From assembly GCA_002482725.1 (NCBI GenBank), contig DLGO01000138.1:1-19742 (forward strand): 19,742 bases of DNA. Direction: 5' to 3'. The position numbers and the translations under genes were made by a program. Of this stretch, positions 8,281 to 16,718 are shown piece by piece. The number at the start of each line of letters is the position of its first letter. The first letter of the stretch is position 1. Source of the DNA: Bacteroidetes bacterium UBA7692. GTDB taxonomy: Bacteria; Bacteroidota; Bacteroidia; Chitinophagales; LD1. The notes under the pieces are model-generated. The model was not told the origin of the DNA and did not search any database. It was given only the letters and a program-made list of their open reading frames with translations.

Positions 8281-9567
8281 TTATTTCCTGTCTTTCAATG
8301 ATGGGAAAGGACGCTCGGCATAGCCGTTGTATATCTGGCGTGGACGGCCGATATCTTCGTTCTTTTCGCGCATTTCTTTCCACTGGCTTATCCATCCCGG
8401 AAGACGACCCAATGCAAACAATACCGTGAACATTGGTGTAGGGAAACCCAATGCTTTGTATATGATACCAGAGTAGAAATCCACGTTCGGGTACAATTTC
8501 CTTTCTACAAAGTATGAATCTTCCAAAGCCGCCTGCTCCAATTCCATTGCTATTTTCAACAAAGGATCTGATTTACCCAGTTTAGCAAGTATCTTATCGC
8601 AAGATGCTTTCAAGATTTTAGCACGCGGGTCGAAGTTGCGGTACACACGGTGACCGAAGCCCATCAACAAACGTTTCTTGTCTTTTACTTCCTGCAATAC
8701 TTTTTTTACATCGCCATTGTCGTTGTCGCGGATACCTTCCAGCATCTCTAACACCTCCTGGTTAGCACCGCCGTGGCGTGGTCCCCAAAGGGCTGCAACA
8801 CCTGCTGCTACAGAAGCATACAAGTTAGCATGCGAAGAACCTACGATACGCACAGTAGATGTAGAGCAGTTTTGCTCGTGGTCTGCATGCAATATCAGCA
8901 ACTTGTTCATTGCCTCTACTACTACAGGGTCTATCTGGTACTCTTCTGTAACATTGCCGAAAGTCATGTTCAGGAAGTTGGTAACATAGTCGTATTTGTT
9001 TTGAGGATAAAGTACCGGATGGCCTTTTCCTTTTTTCTGGATCATAGCGCAGATAGTAGGCATTTTGGCCAACAAGCGTATGATGGTCAGGTTTGTTTCT
9101 TCAGGCTTAGTATTCGGGTTCAAAGAATCCGGGTAGAAGCTTGACAAAGCAGACAACATAGTCATCAACTGGCCCATAGGGTGTGAACCCGCAGGGAACA
9201 CTTCGAATACCTTTACCAGGTTTTCGTGTACCAGTGTGTGGTTGGTAATGGTATCTTCAAACTCTTTCAACTGTGCAGCTGTAGGCAATTCGCCATATAG
9301 CAACAGGTAAGAAACCTCGAGGAAAGACGCCTGCTCTGCAAGGTCTTCTATGTTGTATCCACGGTAGCGCAGTATACCCTTTTCCCCATCGAGGAAAGTG
9401 ATATTGCTTACAGTAGACCCGGTGTTCCTGTATCCTTCATCGAAGGTTACAAGGCCTGACTGCGCACGTAGTTTAGAAATATCTATTGCTGATTCCTGTT
9501 CTGTACCTGTAATGACTTTGAACTCGATGCTCTTGTCGCCATAGGAGAGTGTTGCTTTGTCTGACAT
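8281..9567 (-). CDS. gltA: Citrate synthase
   Basis: The enzyme condenses oxaloacetate and acetyl-CoA to citrate, the entry step of the TCA cycle. The 428-aa length and numbering nearly match the hexameric E. coli-type enzyme. The catalytic triad is visible as H265 in GPRHGGANQEV, H306 in GFGHRVYRNFDPRA and D363 in NVDFYSGIIY. HADHEQNCSTSTVRIVGSS (227-245) is the other family signature. The gene is single, with its own candidate promoter and a strong terminator, consistent with a monocistronic unit. Confidence 0.97.
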   Translation of the reverse strand: MSDKATLSYGDKSIEFKVITGTEQESAIDISKLRAQSGLVTFDEGYRNTGSTVSNITFLDGEKGILRYRGYNIEDLAEQASFLEVSYLLLYGELPTAAQLKEFEDTITNHTLVHENLVKVFEVFPAGSHPMGQLMTMLSALSSFYPDSLNPNTKPEETNLTIIRLLAKMPTICAMIQKKGKGHPVLYPQNKYDYVTNFLNMTFGNVTEEYQIDPVVVEAMNKLLILHADHEQNCSTSTVRIVGSSHANLYASVAAGVAALWGPRHGGANQEVLEMLEGIRDNDNGDVKKVLQEVKDKKRLLMGFGHRVYRNFDPRAKILKASCDKILAKLGKSDPLLKIAMELEQAALEDSYFVERKLYPNVDFYSGIIYKALGFPTPMFTVLFALGRLPGWISQWKEMREKNEDIGRPRQIYNGYAERPFPSLKDRK

Positions 9568-9601
9568 GTTATAATTTAAAGACGTTTTGTAAAAAGCAGG
9601 T

Positions 9602-9609
9602 CAAAACTA
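9602..9609 (-). promoter_or_regulatory. Bacteroidota -7 element (TAGTTTTG) upstream of citrate synthase
   Basis: On the minus strand TAGTTTTG is an exact TAnnTTTG match and ends 34 bases before the ATG at 9567, giving a plausible leader of about 27 bases. No clear TTG is found at the expected -33 distance. Confidence 0.5.
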
Positions 9610-9860
9610 ATAATTGAGATGTATTTACCTAGTGATTGAGGATTAAATTGCGAAAGTTTATGCACTAAGGGGAACATTGTGTTTATAACAGGGGTGTATA
9701 CCGCCTGAAACGCTGTGCCAATAGCAAAAGCTAACGCCATTTATACAAATCAAGGAACATATATCCCGGGGTAAATTTTGCCGGCAGAAATCAATACGTA
9801 AAGAATCTTAAAATGTTAGCCTTATATTGCTTTTACGAAGTAAAAACTAACAAGCAAGTA

Positions 9861-10292
9861 ATGGCGCACAATCCGATAGTTGAATCATTTAAGGAACATA
9901 TAGGCAAAGTGATTACCACCTCCCCATCGCCATTTACCGGCTGGCTGAAACCAATACTACTGGACGTAGAAGAAGGCAAGCTGACTGTAGAGATACTGAT
10001 ACGCCACGACATGCTGAATCCTGCAGGCACACTGCATGGCGGCATAGCGGCAGCCATGCAGGACGATATAGCAGGCGCCACGGTATACACGCTCAACAGC
10101 GGCACCATGTACACCACCATAAACAATGTGATTGACTACTTTGCCAACAGCAAACTGGACGACTCCATAATTGTAAAAACACAGGTAATAAAACACGGCA
10201 AGCAGATAGTAAACGTGCAGTGCGAGCTATACCGCAAAAGCGATGGCAAAATGATAACCCGGGGGTCGAGCAACCTGATGCGGATAGGGTAA
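9861..10292 (+). CDS. PaaI-type hotdog-fold thioesterase
   Basis: The protein is about 143 aa with the hotdog signature NPAGTLHGGIAAAMQDDIAG, where HGG and the following acidic helix carry the acyl-CoA thioesterase site. Such enzymes hydrolyse acyl- or aryl-CoA thioesters in the cytoplasm. I chose the ATG at 9861 (MAHNPIVESF...) because family members start there. An in-frame ATG at 9813 would add 16 residues (MLALYCFYEV...) with no family resemblance. It ends one base before the stop of the convergent MBL fragment, with no terminator visible between them. The physiological substrate is unknown. Confidence 0.85.
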   Translation: MAHNPIVESFKEHIGKVITTSPSPFTGWLKPILLDVEEGKLTVEILIRHDMLNPAGTLHGGIAAAMQDDIAGATVYTLNSGTMYTTINNVIDYFANSKLDDSIIVKTQVIKHGKQIVNVQCELYRKSDGKMITRGSSNLMRIG

Positions 10293-10293
10293 T

Positions 10294-11430
10294 TTAGATA
10301 TTGAAAGCCTGGTGCATATATGGGATTTCCACTTCAGGGAATCCCTTTTTTATAAGCTTGCCCTGAAACACCTGCTGTACCTCGTACTCACCATGAACCA
10401 GGAAAAGCTTTTTTACCTGCTTAGGGTCCTGACAAGCAATAAACTGACAAAGGTCTTCGTAATCGCCGTGCGCGCTCATGGACTTTAGTATCCGTATTTC
10501 GGCTTCTACGTCGTAGGGTTCGCCGAAGATGGTTACCTGCTTGCGGCCGCTCATAAGCTTGCCTCCCAGTGAATTTGGCTCGCAATAGCCCACCAGTAAT
10601 ATTGTATTGCGGTTATCGCGGATATTGTTTTTTATATGATGCTTGACACGGCCGGCATCGGCCATGCCCGAGGCAGAGATAATAACACAAGGTTCTTTAC
10701 GGTCGTTCAGGGCTTTGGACTCTTCGGCCTCTGTAATATAATGCAGGCGCTTAAAATCAAATGGCTCTGCATCGCGCTTCATGTACTCCAGTATCTTTTT
10801 ATTAAAGCATTCGGAGTGGTCTTTCATCACCTGTGTTGCACGAACAGAAAGCGGACTATCTACAAAGAAATCTATATCGGGAAGCTTCTTATCTATCTCC
10901 AGCCTGTTTAGCGCATATACGATTTCCTGGGTACGCCCTACGCTGAAAGAAGGGATAATCAGTTTGCCCCTTTTCTTCAGGCAGGTATCCGCGATAATCT
11001 CCAGCAACTTGTTGGCCGTAAGATTGGTATCCTCGTGCAGGCTGCTGCCATAAGTGGACTCCAGCAAAATATAATCGGCCTGGGGAAATTCCTCCGGGGC
11101 TATGAGTATCTCATCGTTGTAGCGGCCCACATCGCCGCTAAATGTAATTTTGGTTTGCTTGCCATGCTCCCTGATAGTAAGGTGCACTGCAGCACTGCCT
11201 ATAATATGGCCTGCATCGGTAAACATAAATGAAGCTTCATCATTCAGCTTTATGGTTTCATGTAAGAGAACTGTTTTAAAAAATGGCAATGCACGCGCAA
11301 CATCCTCTTGGGTATACAAAGGCTCTATCAATTCATTTCCTTTTGCTTTGTTCCTTCTGTTTATGTAGCGCGCATCCGACTCATGTATATGTGCGGAGTC
11401 CAGCAGCAATATTTCGGTAAGGTCCAGGGT
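10294..11430 (-). pseudogene. C-terminal fragment of a split MBL-fold/beta-CASP metallohydrolase
   Basis: The frame encodes the C-terminal four fifths of a beta-CASP hydrolase of the RNA-processing CPSF73/YSH1-like group. It shows TDAGHIIGSAAVHL, SGDVGRYND, DYILLESTYGS, the beta-CASP stretch PSFSVGRTQEIVYAL, SASGMADAGRVKHH and HGEYEVQQVF near the end. Family-like sequence begins about at TLDLTEILLLDSAHI (codons from 11430 downward). Upstream the frame stays open into AT-rich foreign sequence but has no family resemblance and no ATG. The only nearby start would be TTG at 11409. The HxHxDH zinc motif is absent because it lies in the other fragment at 17210-17425, so this piece cannot be an active enzyme alone. 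Confidence 0.88.
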
Positions 11431-11470
11431 ACATAACTCTAGATTATAGGAATATTTAAAATGGTAAAAA

Positions 11471-12313
11471 TCAATATGTATTATTGTAATTATTGAGATG
11501 ATTAGGACTTAGAACAGAGTTTATCTTAGATAAATTAATATCATTAAATCTTTCAATGTTTCCTACTAGTAAATCTTCAAAATCTGAACCAGCATTAACC
11601 AAATTAACATCACCATTGTGGTAAATAAAAACATATGCGCTTTGTCTAGATACGTTTGAAGAATAGACCACTTTCAATTCCGCTGAAACATATTTTCTAA
11701 TGTTGTCAGATAATTCTTGAAATTCATTATCCGTAATTATCAACGAATCTTTTAAGTTTTTATACTTTCTTCTTGGCGTATACTGATAAATTTTCCAAGT
11801 ATCGAAGATGCCAGCATTATTTTGTAACAATTCCCCCACTTTAAGTATTTCATCCAAGTTTCTTTTAGTCGCAACCGTGCCAATTTTTATTCTTAAATTC
11901 TCATACTTCATTTTAAGCTCTTTCGCCGTTTTAAGTATTTCTAAATTTGAATAATTATCCGTTCTCATTGAATTAATCATCTCAGTTGAAATTCCATCAA
12001 TAGGTAAAGAAATCCAATCACAGTACTTCGCTACTTCGAATAAGATTTTCTTTTTTCTTCCATGTGTCGATAGCACAATATTGTAATCAAGACATTTTAA
12101 AAACCTAACGAGTTCAAGGATGTTACTATATAAAAGAGGTTCGCCTCCCGAAATAACAATATTCTCAACACCTAAATTTTTAAATTCTATAAGTGCATTT
12201 TCCCAAATTTTAATATTTATTTCAGTACTTCTTTTTTCAATTACCGGCCCAAAACAGAACGGGCAATCCAAATTGCAAATTGTAGTAGGTTCAATGTCTA
12301 AGGATTTCAGCAT
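11471..12313 (-). CDS. Radical SAM enzyme, viperin-like layout
   Basis: The 280-aa protein starts directly with the radical SAM core: C13, C17 and C20 form CxxxCxxC (CNLDCPFC) to hold the 4Fe-4S cluster, and SGGEP at 55-59 contacts SAM. Later segments follow the order seen in viperins: an ISLPIDG strand, a KIGTVATKRN strand, WKIYQYTP (about 164-171), then ITDNEFQELSDNIRK and a short beta-rich tail. Viperins convert nucleoside triphosphates to 3'-deoxy-3',4'-didehydro chain terminators. I infer only a distant resemblance, and MoaA-like or other small radical SAM enzymes are alternatives. It is the last gene of the operon, overlaps the preceding radical SAM gene by 23 bases, and ends 40 bases from the insertion edge. 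Confidence 0.8.
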   Translation of the reverse strand: MLKSLDIEPTTICNLDCPFCFGPVIEKRSTEINIKIWENALIEFKNLGVENIVISGGEPLLYSNILELVRFLKCLDYNIVLSTHGRKKKILFEVAKYCDWISLPIDGISTEMINSMRTDNYSNLEILKTAKELKMKYENLRIKIGTVATKRNLDEILKVGELLQNNAGIFDTWKIYQYTPRRKYKNLKDSLIITDNEFQELSDNIRKYVSAELKVVYSSNVSRQSAYVFIYHNGDVNLVNAGSDFEDLLVGNIERFNDINLSKINSVLSPNHLNNYNNTY

Positions 12314-13427
12314 TTTTTGATTTAAAGGGTTTCAAAATAGTCGGCGCCGTAGGACAGTATCTAAAGGGATGAAAGCCAAATTCTTGCAATGATTTTTCCA
12401 AAACTGATTTATAAACTTTATAATTCGAAACAACATCGTTCAATAAAATCTGATTCATTTCGTTATATCTGCAAACTTTATTATTACAATTTGTGATTGT
12501 TTTTCCTTGTGGCAAAAAATCAGTTTGGTCCAAGAACTCTTCTTTCCCAAACAAATGACAACAGGGAAATCTTTTCGAATCGCTTCCAATTGATTGGATA
12601 TATTGAGATATCAAACAACTCTTAGAATCATTTGCGGAATCGTAAGTTTGAACCCAATATTCAACATCGCTCCAATCAAGTTTCCCACAATGAGTATGTA
12701 CAGTTTGCATGCTTGAAATAGCAATCTCCTTTTGGACTGTATGAATATGTTTGAATTGGACAAAATCAACTTTTAGTTTACAGGCAAGTTCATTAATCTT
12801 AGCGATTTGTTTCATATCGGAATTAATTCCATTAAAAGAATCTACAATGAAACTAATCCCTATCGCAGGGGTATGTGCCCCCCCTCTAATTTCTATCAGC
12901 TTTTGAATAGAGGTAATAATTCTATTAAAATCAGTATTAACAGTTTGATGTAACTTGGCGTGAGCGACTTCATCGGTAGCATCAAGCGAAATTCTGATAA
13001 AAGAAAGATCAATTATGTTGAAGTCAGATAAAAACAGTTTAGATAAAAGTAATCCGTTGGTTATAATACCAATGTAAATTGACTTTTCGATAAGAAAATT
13101 ACAGATACTTTTCTTATCAAAAATATCACATTGTGAATAAATTTCTTTATACAACAAAGGCTCTCCTCCGCCAGAGAAAACAACTGATTTACCACCTGAA
13201 TCATAAAAGGAATTCAAATATCTCCGCAAATCGGCTGGGGGTATTTTTTTATCATGTCTAAAGTCAAAGGTAAAGCACCATTGGCATTTATGATTGCAGT
13301 AATCTATCGGATCTATTTCAACTTGGAAAATAGCAGTTCTTTTTTCAGGTTCATATAGCAGTAAGTTTTCAGGAATTATCTGACCAGCACTAATCCTAGA
13401 CAATGGATAATTAATTGGGTACTCCAT
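12291..13427 (-). CDS. Radical SAM enzyme with C-terminal cysteine cluster
   Basis: The 378-aa protein carries CNHKCQWC (C44, C48, C51) and an unusual GGGEP (86-90) in place of the common GGEP, followed by ITNGLLL and RISLDA typical of the radical SAM barrel. The C-terminal part has C289-C290, C314 and C319 (CNNKVCRYNEMN), and C358, an arrangement like SPASM or twitch domains that bind auxiliary iron-sulfur clusters. Such enzymes often modify peptides or small sugar and nucleoside substrates; none can be named here. The start overlaps the membrane-protein gene by 17 bases and the end overlaps the next radical SAM gene by 23, so translation is probably coupled. Confidence 0.82.
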   Translation of the reverse strand: MEYPINYPLSRISAGQIIPENLLLYEPEKRTAIFQVEIDPIDYCNHKCQWCFTFDFRHDKKIPPADLRRYLNSFYDSGGKSVVFSGGGEPLLYKEIYSQCDIFDKKSICNFLIEKSIYIGIITNGLLLSKLFLSDFNIIDLSFIRISLDATDEVAHAKLHQTVNTDFNRIITSIQKLIEIRGGAHTPAIGISFIVDSFNGINSDMKQIAKINELACKLKVDFVQFKHIHTVQKEIAISSMQTVHTHCGKLDWSDVEYWVQTYDSANDSKSCLISQYIQSIGSDSKRFPCCHLFGKEEFLDQTDFLPQGKTITNCNNKVCRYNEMNQILLNDVVSNYKVYKSVLEKSLQEFGFHPFRYCPTAPTILKPFKSKNAEILRH

Positions 13428-14091
13428 ATGTTTTATCTATTAAAGCGATCAGCGCCGCTCTACCTGAAGAGCTTTGTGGGTCGATAAAATTATCTATTTT
13501 AAATCCTTCTACTAAGACTGGTATAGTTCTTACGTTACTATGGACTACTCCAACAAAACTAGTTGGTGGTGAATTATTTATTTGAACAAAAGTCAGAGAA
13601 GTATATCCAGAAAAAACATTTTTTGCCTTTTTTATGTCTTTTTCTAATGTTGTTCCTTTAAATGGATATTTTAATTTATTTTCAGCATAAGTGGAAATGT
13701 CCGATTGAAAAGTAGCAGTGTAATTAGGCTCATCTGCTCTAAATGAAATTCCAGATAATTTGTAGCGCGCTTTCTCAAATGTAATCTCAATGATAGTGTA
13801 GTGTGGAGCTTGTGATAGTTCCTTTGAACTTGATTTAATTTTTTGAACCCAAAATCCCTCTAAATAATCATTTCCTAATACGATTCTGCGAAGAAACCTC
13901 GTTGAATCAATAAGGGATGTAAGAGTGTATATAAAAAAAGCATTCGCAATAAAAATCAAACCTGCTACAATTATCATTGTTGACATGTTTGGTGATTTAT
14001 ATTTTTCCAACAAGAAACCAGATACACCCGCAAGAGCTGTAGCGGCAGCAGCTTTTAATGCATTATGAGCTGCGTTAATCGTTTTAAACAT
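13411..14091 (-). CDS. Two-helix membrane protein with beta-rich domain, Cap15-like
   Basis: The 226-aa protein has two hydrophobic helices at about 12-28 and 38-58, then a soluble domain beginning with NDYLEGFWVQKI (74-85). That domain reads as alternating short strands (HYTIIEITF, RYKLSGISF, YTATFQSD, LKYPFKGTT, YTSLTFVQI, SFVGVVHS, IPVLVEGFKI). Two N-terminal helices plus a small beta-barrel opening with a conserved G-x-W is the design of Cap15, the cyclic-nucleotide-sensing membrane effector of some CBASS defence systems. The assignment rests on pattern, not alignment. It overlaps the nucleotidyltransferase gene by 8 bases, which fits a producer-effector pair. It could instead be an unrelated membrane sensor. 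Confidence 0.75.
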   Translation of the reverse strand: MFKTINAAHNALKAAAATALAGVSGFLLEKYKSPNMSTMIIVAGLIFIANAFFIYTLTSLIDSTRFLRRIVLGNDYLEGFWVQKIKSSSKELSQAPHYTIIEITFEKARYKLSGISFRADEPNYTATFQSDISTYAENKLKYPFKGTTLEKDIKKAKNVFSGYTSLTFVQINNSPPTSFVGVVHSNVRTIPVLVEGFKIDNFIDPQSSSGRAALIALIDKTYGVPN

Positions 14092-15181
14092 GTGTTATAA
14101 CTGTGCTGTTTAAATACTTTGTAATATCTATTCCACTCTTAGAGCCTGCAATTCTAATAACTTCCAAATTTCTTAATAACGATATAACAAAATGATTTTC
14201 ATTTACATAATCACTATAAATAGGGCCAAAAATAGATTCAATTTGCCCCCTTACTGCTGAATACATTAAGGAAGTATCTAAACTTAACAACAAAAAATCT
14301 ATATTTAAAAATAAACTAATTAATTCTAATCTCCAAGCAAAATTTAGATTATTATTATCCCCTTTTGATGCTTTTTTTAAATAGCTCAATATCCTTTCAT
14401 CATAAGACCAATAATCTAGTTGATCAAAATCCTTACTTATCCTATTGAAGATTGGAAGATACTGATCATAAGTAGCCCTAAAAACTTGGCTCCTTTTTTC
14501 GAGAAGACCCATTTCCGATTGATATAAATTGGGATTAGTCTTTACATTAAGAAGTTCTTCAAGTTCATTTATTTCCAATGGAAGGAAAGCTACATATTTC
14601 CAATTCTGCGCAATAAATTTTACACGCTCGTAATTCGTAGAAATAAAGATATCATTTAAGTAAAGTATAAAATTTAGTAGGTCTAGGATTGTCTTAGCAC
14701 ATAGATAGTTTATGATAGTTTGATTATTTGAAGCGCGTATGAAAAGCAAATCATACCACCCCTTCTCTACTAAGTTATCCAGTATTATTTTTTTGTCAAA
14801 AGGGATATTGGAAATTGGATTTAAAACTTCATTCAACTCAATACCAAATAATCTATGTGCATCAAATAAATCATATCCCCATGATTTCAATTTTGCTTGA
14901 AATGTTTCAAGTTCTCTGACACCCCTAATCCGGAAGCCGATCCTCTCTGGTTCAAGGATATTTGACAACTCAGCCTTCAAATGATTTTGAAGTAAAGAAA
15001 TCTTTTCAACGGTAAGTTTCTTCTTTGAGATGCCAACAAAATCTACGTCACTATGCTCATTTTGCTCACCTAATGAATAGCTTCCAACAATATATATTCC
15101 CTCCAGGCCAGAATTATTAAACCATTGCTCTAAATTTCGTTTTATTGATGCCAACATCTTGTCAAAAATTTTTATTTTCAA
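14084..15181 (-). CDS. Nucleotidyltransferase-domain protein (GSx10DxD type)
   Basis: The 365-aa protein has a pol-beta-type nucleotidyltransferase motif near its start: G33-S34, ten residues, then D45-V-D47 (GSYSLGEQNEHSDVD). This spacing and the GE after the loop match minimal nucleotidyltransferases and aminoglycoside adenylyltransferases better than CBASS CD-NTases, which usually have GT. Residues about 100-350 look mainly helical, unlike the catalytic domain, and I do not recognise them. The likely activity is transfer of an NMP to a small molecule, protein or nucleic acid. It overlaps the methyltransferase gene by 20 bases and the Cap15-like gene by 8. Confidence 0.8.
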   Translation of the reverse strand: MKIKIFDKMLASIKRNLEQWFNNSGLEGIYIVGSYSLGEQNEHSDVDFVGISKKKLTVEKISLLQNHLKAELSNILEPERIGFRIRGVRELETFQAKLKSWGYDLFDAHRLFGIELNEVLNPISNIPFDKKIILDNLVEKGWYDLLFIRASNNQTIINYLCAKTILDLLNFILYLNDIFISTNYERVKFIAQNWKYVAFLPLEINELEELLNVKTNPNLYQSEMGLLEKRSQVFRATYDQYLPIFNRISKDFDQLDYWSYDERILSYLKKASKGDNNNLNFAWRLELISLFLNIDFLLLSLDTSLMYSAVRGQIESIFGPIYSDYVNENHFVISLLRNLEVIRIAGSKSGIDITKYLNSTVITHV

Positions 15182-15911
15182 TTTTTACATAATAAACTTC
15201 TAGATTAAATGAATATTCAATTTCACCATCAATAGAGTAAGTGTCAAAAAGTATTCCAGCCTCATTTAAATATTCTTCGTTCTCTTCATTTGTAGCGGCA
15301 TACGATGATGAAAGCATGCTTTTTAGAAAATGATCCTTTGAAAATCTTTGCTTAATAGTATCAACCAAATAATAATTGACCTTATTTGGTGAAAATATAT
15401 TGTCGAAAAACTGCTTGCCAATATTTAATCTTATCTGCTGTTTCTGTTTGGTACCATATTTATAAAACAAAGCCATTATTTCCTTTGCTATATCATAGCT
15501 CATATCCCAATGGTACCATATTAATATGATTACCCCATTGATCTTTAAAACTCTATAAAATTCTCTTTTGGCTTTTTCTGCATCAAATAGATGGAAAGCT
15601 TGCGCGGATAGAGCAATATCATAAGTATCACTTAAAAGACCAGAATCTTCTGCAGGTTTATTGATGAGAACTACATCTCTTGTATCGCGATACTTTTTTT
15701 GAGAAAAATCAAACATTTCCCTTTCGTATTCCACACCCCAAACTTTATTTCCATTAGATAACAATAGATCCGTAAATTTTCCTGTTCCTAATCCGAATTC
15801 CGCCACCAAATCAGTTTGTTTTAATATTCTATTCTGCTTAAAAAATTCAAGCAAACTACGAGGATAATTTGGCCTATATAATTCATAGTTTTGGAACTTA
15901 CTTTTAAACAT
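15162..15911 (-). CDS. Class I SAM-dependent methyltransferase
   Basis: The 249-aa protein has the Rossmann methyltransferase pattern: a YELYRPNYP lead-in (9-17), motif I VAEFGLGTGKFT (36-47), the acidic residue E61 after the second strand (WGVEYEREM), and DIALSAQAFHLFD (98-110) as motif IV. This is the Methyltransf_11/UbiE-like group that methylates small molecules. The target is unknown. The context of kinase, nucleotidyltransferase and two radical SAM enzymes suggests a nucleotide or nucleoside-like substrate, which is inference. It overlaps the kinase gene by 8 bases and the nucleotidyltransferase gene by 20. Confidence 0.85.
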   Translation of the reverse strand: MFKSKFQNYELYRPNYPRSLLEFFKQNRILKQTDLVAEFGLGTGKFTDLLLSNGNKVWGVEYEREMFDFSQKKYRDTRDVVLINKPAEDSGLLSDTYDIALSAQAFHLFDAEKAKREFYRVLKINGVIILIWYHWDMSYDIAKEIMALFYKYGTKQKQQIRLNIGKQFFDNIFSPNKVNYYLVDTIKQRFSKDHFLKSMLSSSYAATNEENEEYLNEAGILFDTYSIDGEIEYSFNLEVYYVKIENKNF

Positions 15912-16449
15912 TGGGAAACAATTTAACTAATTCAATGTTGCTTAAAATTATCAATAAATTCCGGTTAAGCAGTGCTTCGTTAGCATTTTCCAAAGTTATA
16001 AATATCGCCCTTGGACACTTTTTCATTAGGCTGTAGGATAATCCTTCTTCAAATCTATCTTGAGTGTACTTGATTGCTGTAGGAATATTATCTAGTGGAA
16101 GTGGAAACGGAGTAGTTGATTGTTTGAACGTTGCCCTTTTTAAAACTACTTTATGATTAGCCACCAAATGAACAACCAAAACTGGCACTTTTACTTTGTT
16201 TAGAAACTTAAACAGCCTTTCACCTAATACTCCAACTCCAGTTAACTCAATGATTTGAAGAACACTTGTTACTTTAGAGGCATTAATAAATTTATTCTTG
16301 CAGAGTTTTTCCTTTTCCATTGTTCCATCACCAAATTGATTTCTGATATTATCAATTGAAAGATAATCAGCCTTTTCATGATTTTTTAGTAACAAATTGG
16401 CTATTGTGGTCTTTCCCACACCAATGTTTCCTATCAAGATAATTTTCAT
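15904..16449 (-). CDS. Small P-loop kinase (nucleoside/nucleotide kinase-like)
   Basis: The 181-aa protein opens with a Walker A motif, GNIGVGKTT at residues 7-15, directly after a first beta strand (MKIILI), the design of AAA_17/adenylate-kinase-like small kinases. LSIDNIRNQFGDG (about 35-47) fits the substrate-side strand and helix that follow the P-loop. A lid-like basic stretch (HKVVLKRATFKQ) lies near residue 104-115. The substrate is unknown. It is the first gene of the six-gene overlapping operon and the most likely place for the promoter is the AT-rich 16450-16718. Prokaryotic viperin genes are often accompanied by nucleotide kinases, which makes the pairing with the last gene of this operon notable. 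Confidence 0.82.
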   Translation of the reverse strand: MKIILIGNIGVGKTTIANLLLKNHEKADYLSIDNIRNQFGDGTMEKEKLCKNKFINASKVTSVLQIIELTGVGVLGERLFKFLNKVKVPVLVVHLVANHKVVLKRATFKQSTTPFPLPLDNIPTAIKYTQDRFEEGLSYSLMKKCPRAIFITLENANEALLNRNLLIILSNIELVKLFPNV

Positions 16450-16718
16450 TATTAAAAATTAAATCTAAAGTCAGTTCCTGAATGATTTTTAGCAATCTTA
16501 ACTAAGTACAGAAATGCTGATGCACAAGATATATTATTTAATTTGCACATAACCTAATGTGCTAATATTATTTATACCCTTAGCAATTTTTTTTTATTAC
16601 CCAAATTTTTCAGTAATAAATATATAGACTAACAGATTTTAAATGTCTTAATTTCAGAATATATTCCATGCACATCTGTGTTTTGCAGAATTTGTGTAAA
16701 TTTATGGATCCTATCTAC
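16450..16718. other. AT-rich non-coding leader upstream of the six-gene operon
   Basis: No convincing reading frame is visible on either strand. It lies directly upstream of the kinase start codon and should hold the operon promoter, but I found no exact TAnnTTTG on the minus strand. Base composition changes sharply from AT-rich to GC-rich at about 16730. Confidence 0.4.

Noticed and set aside
10294..11409. C-terminal MBL fragment as a complete gene starting at TTG 11409
   Set aside because: It lacks the HxHxDH zinc motif, has a weak start, and the missing part is found at 17210-17425.
14084..15181. Calling the nucleotidyltransferase a CBASS CD-NTase
   Set aside because: The GS motif is followed by GE and ten-residue spacing to DxD typical of MNT/aminoglycoside enzymes, and the helical remainder is not recognisable as the CD-NTase fold.
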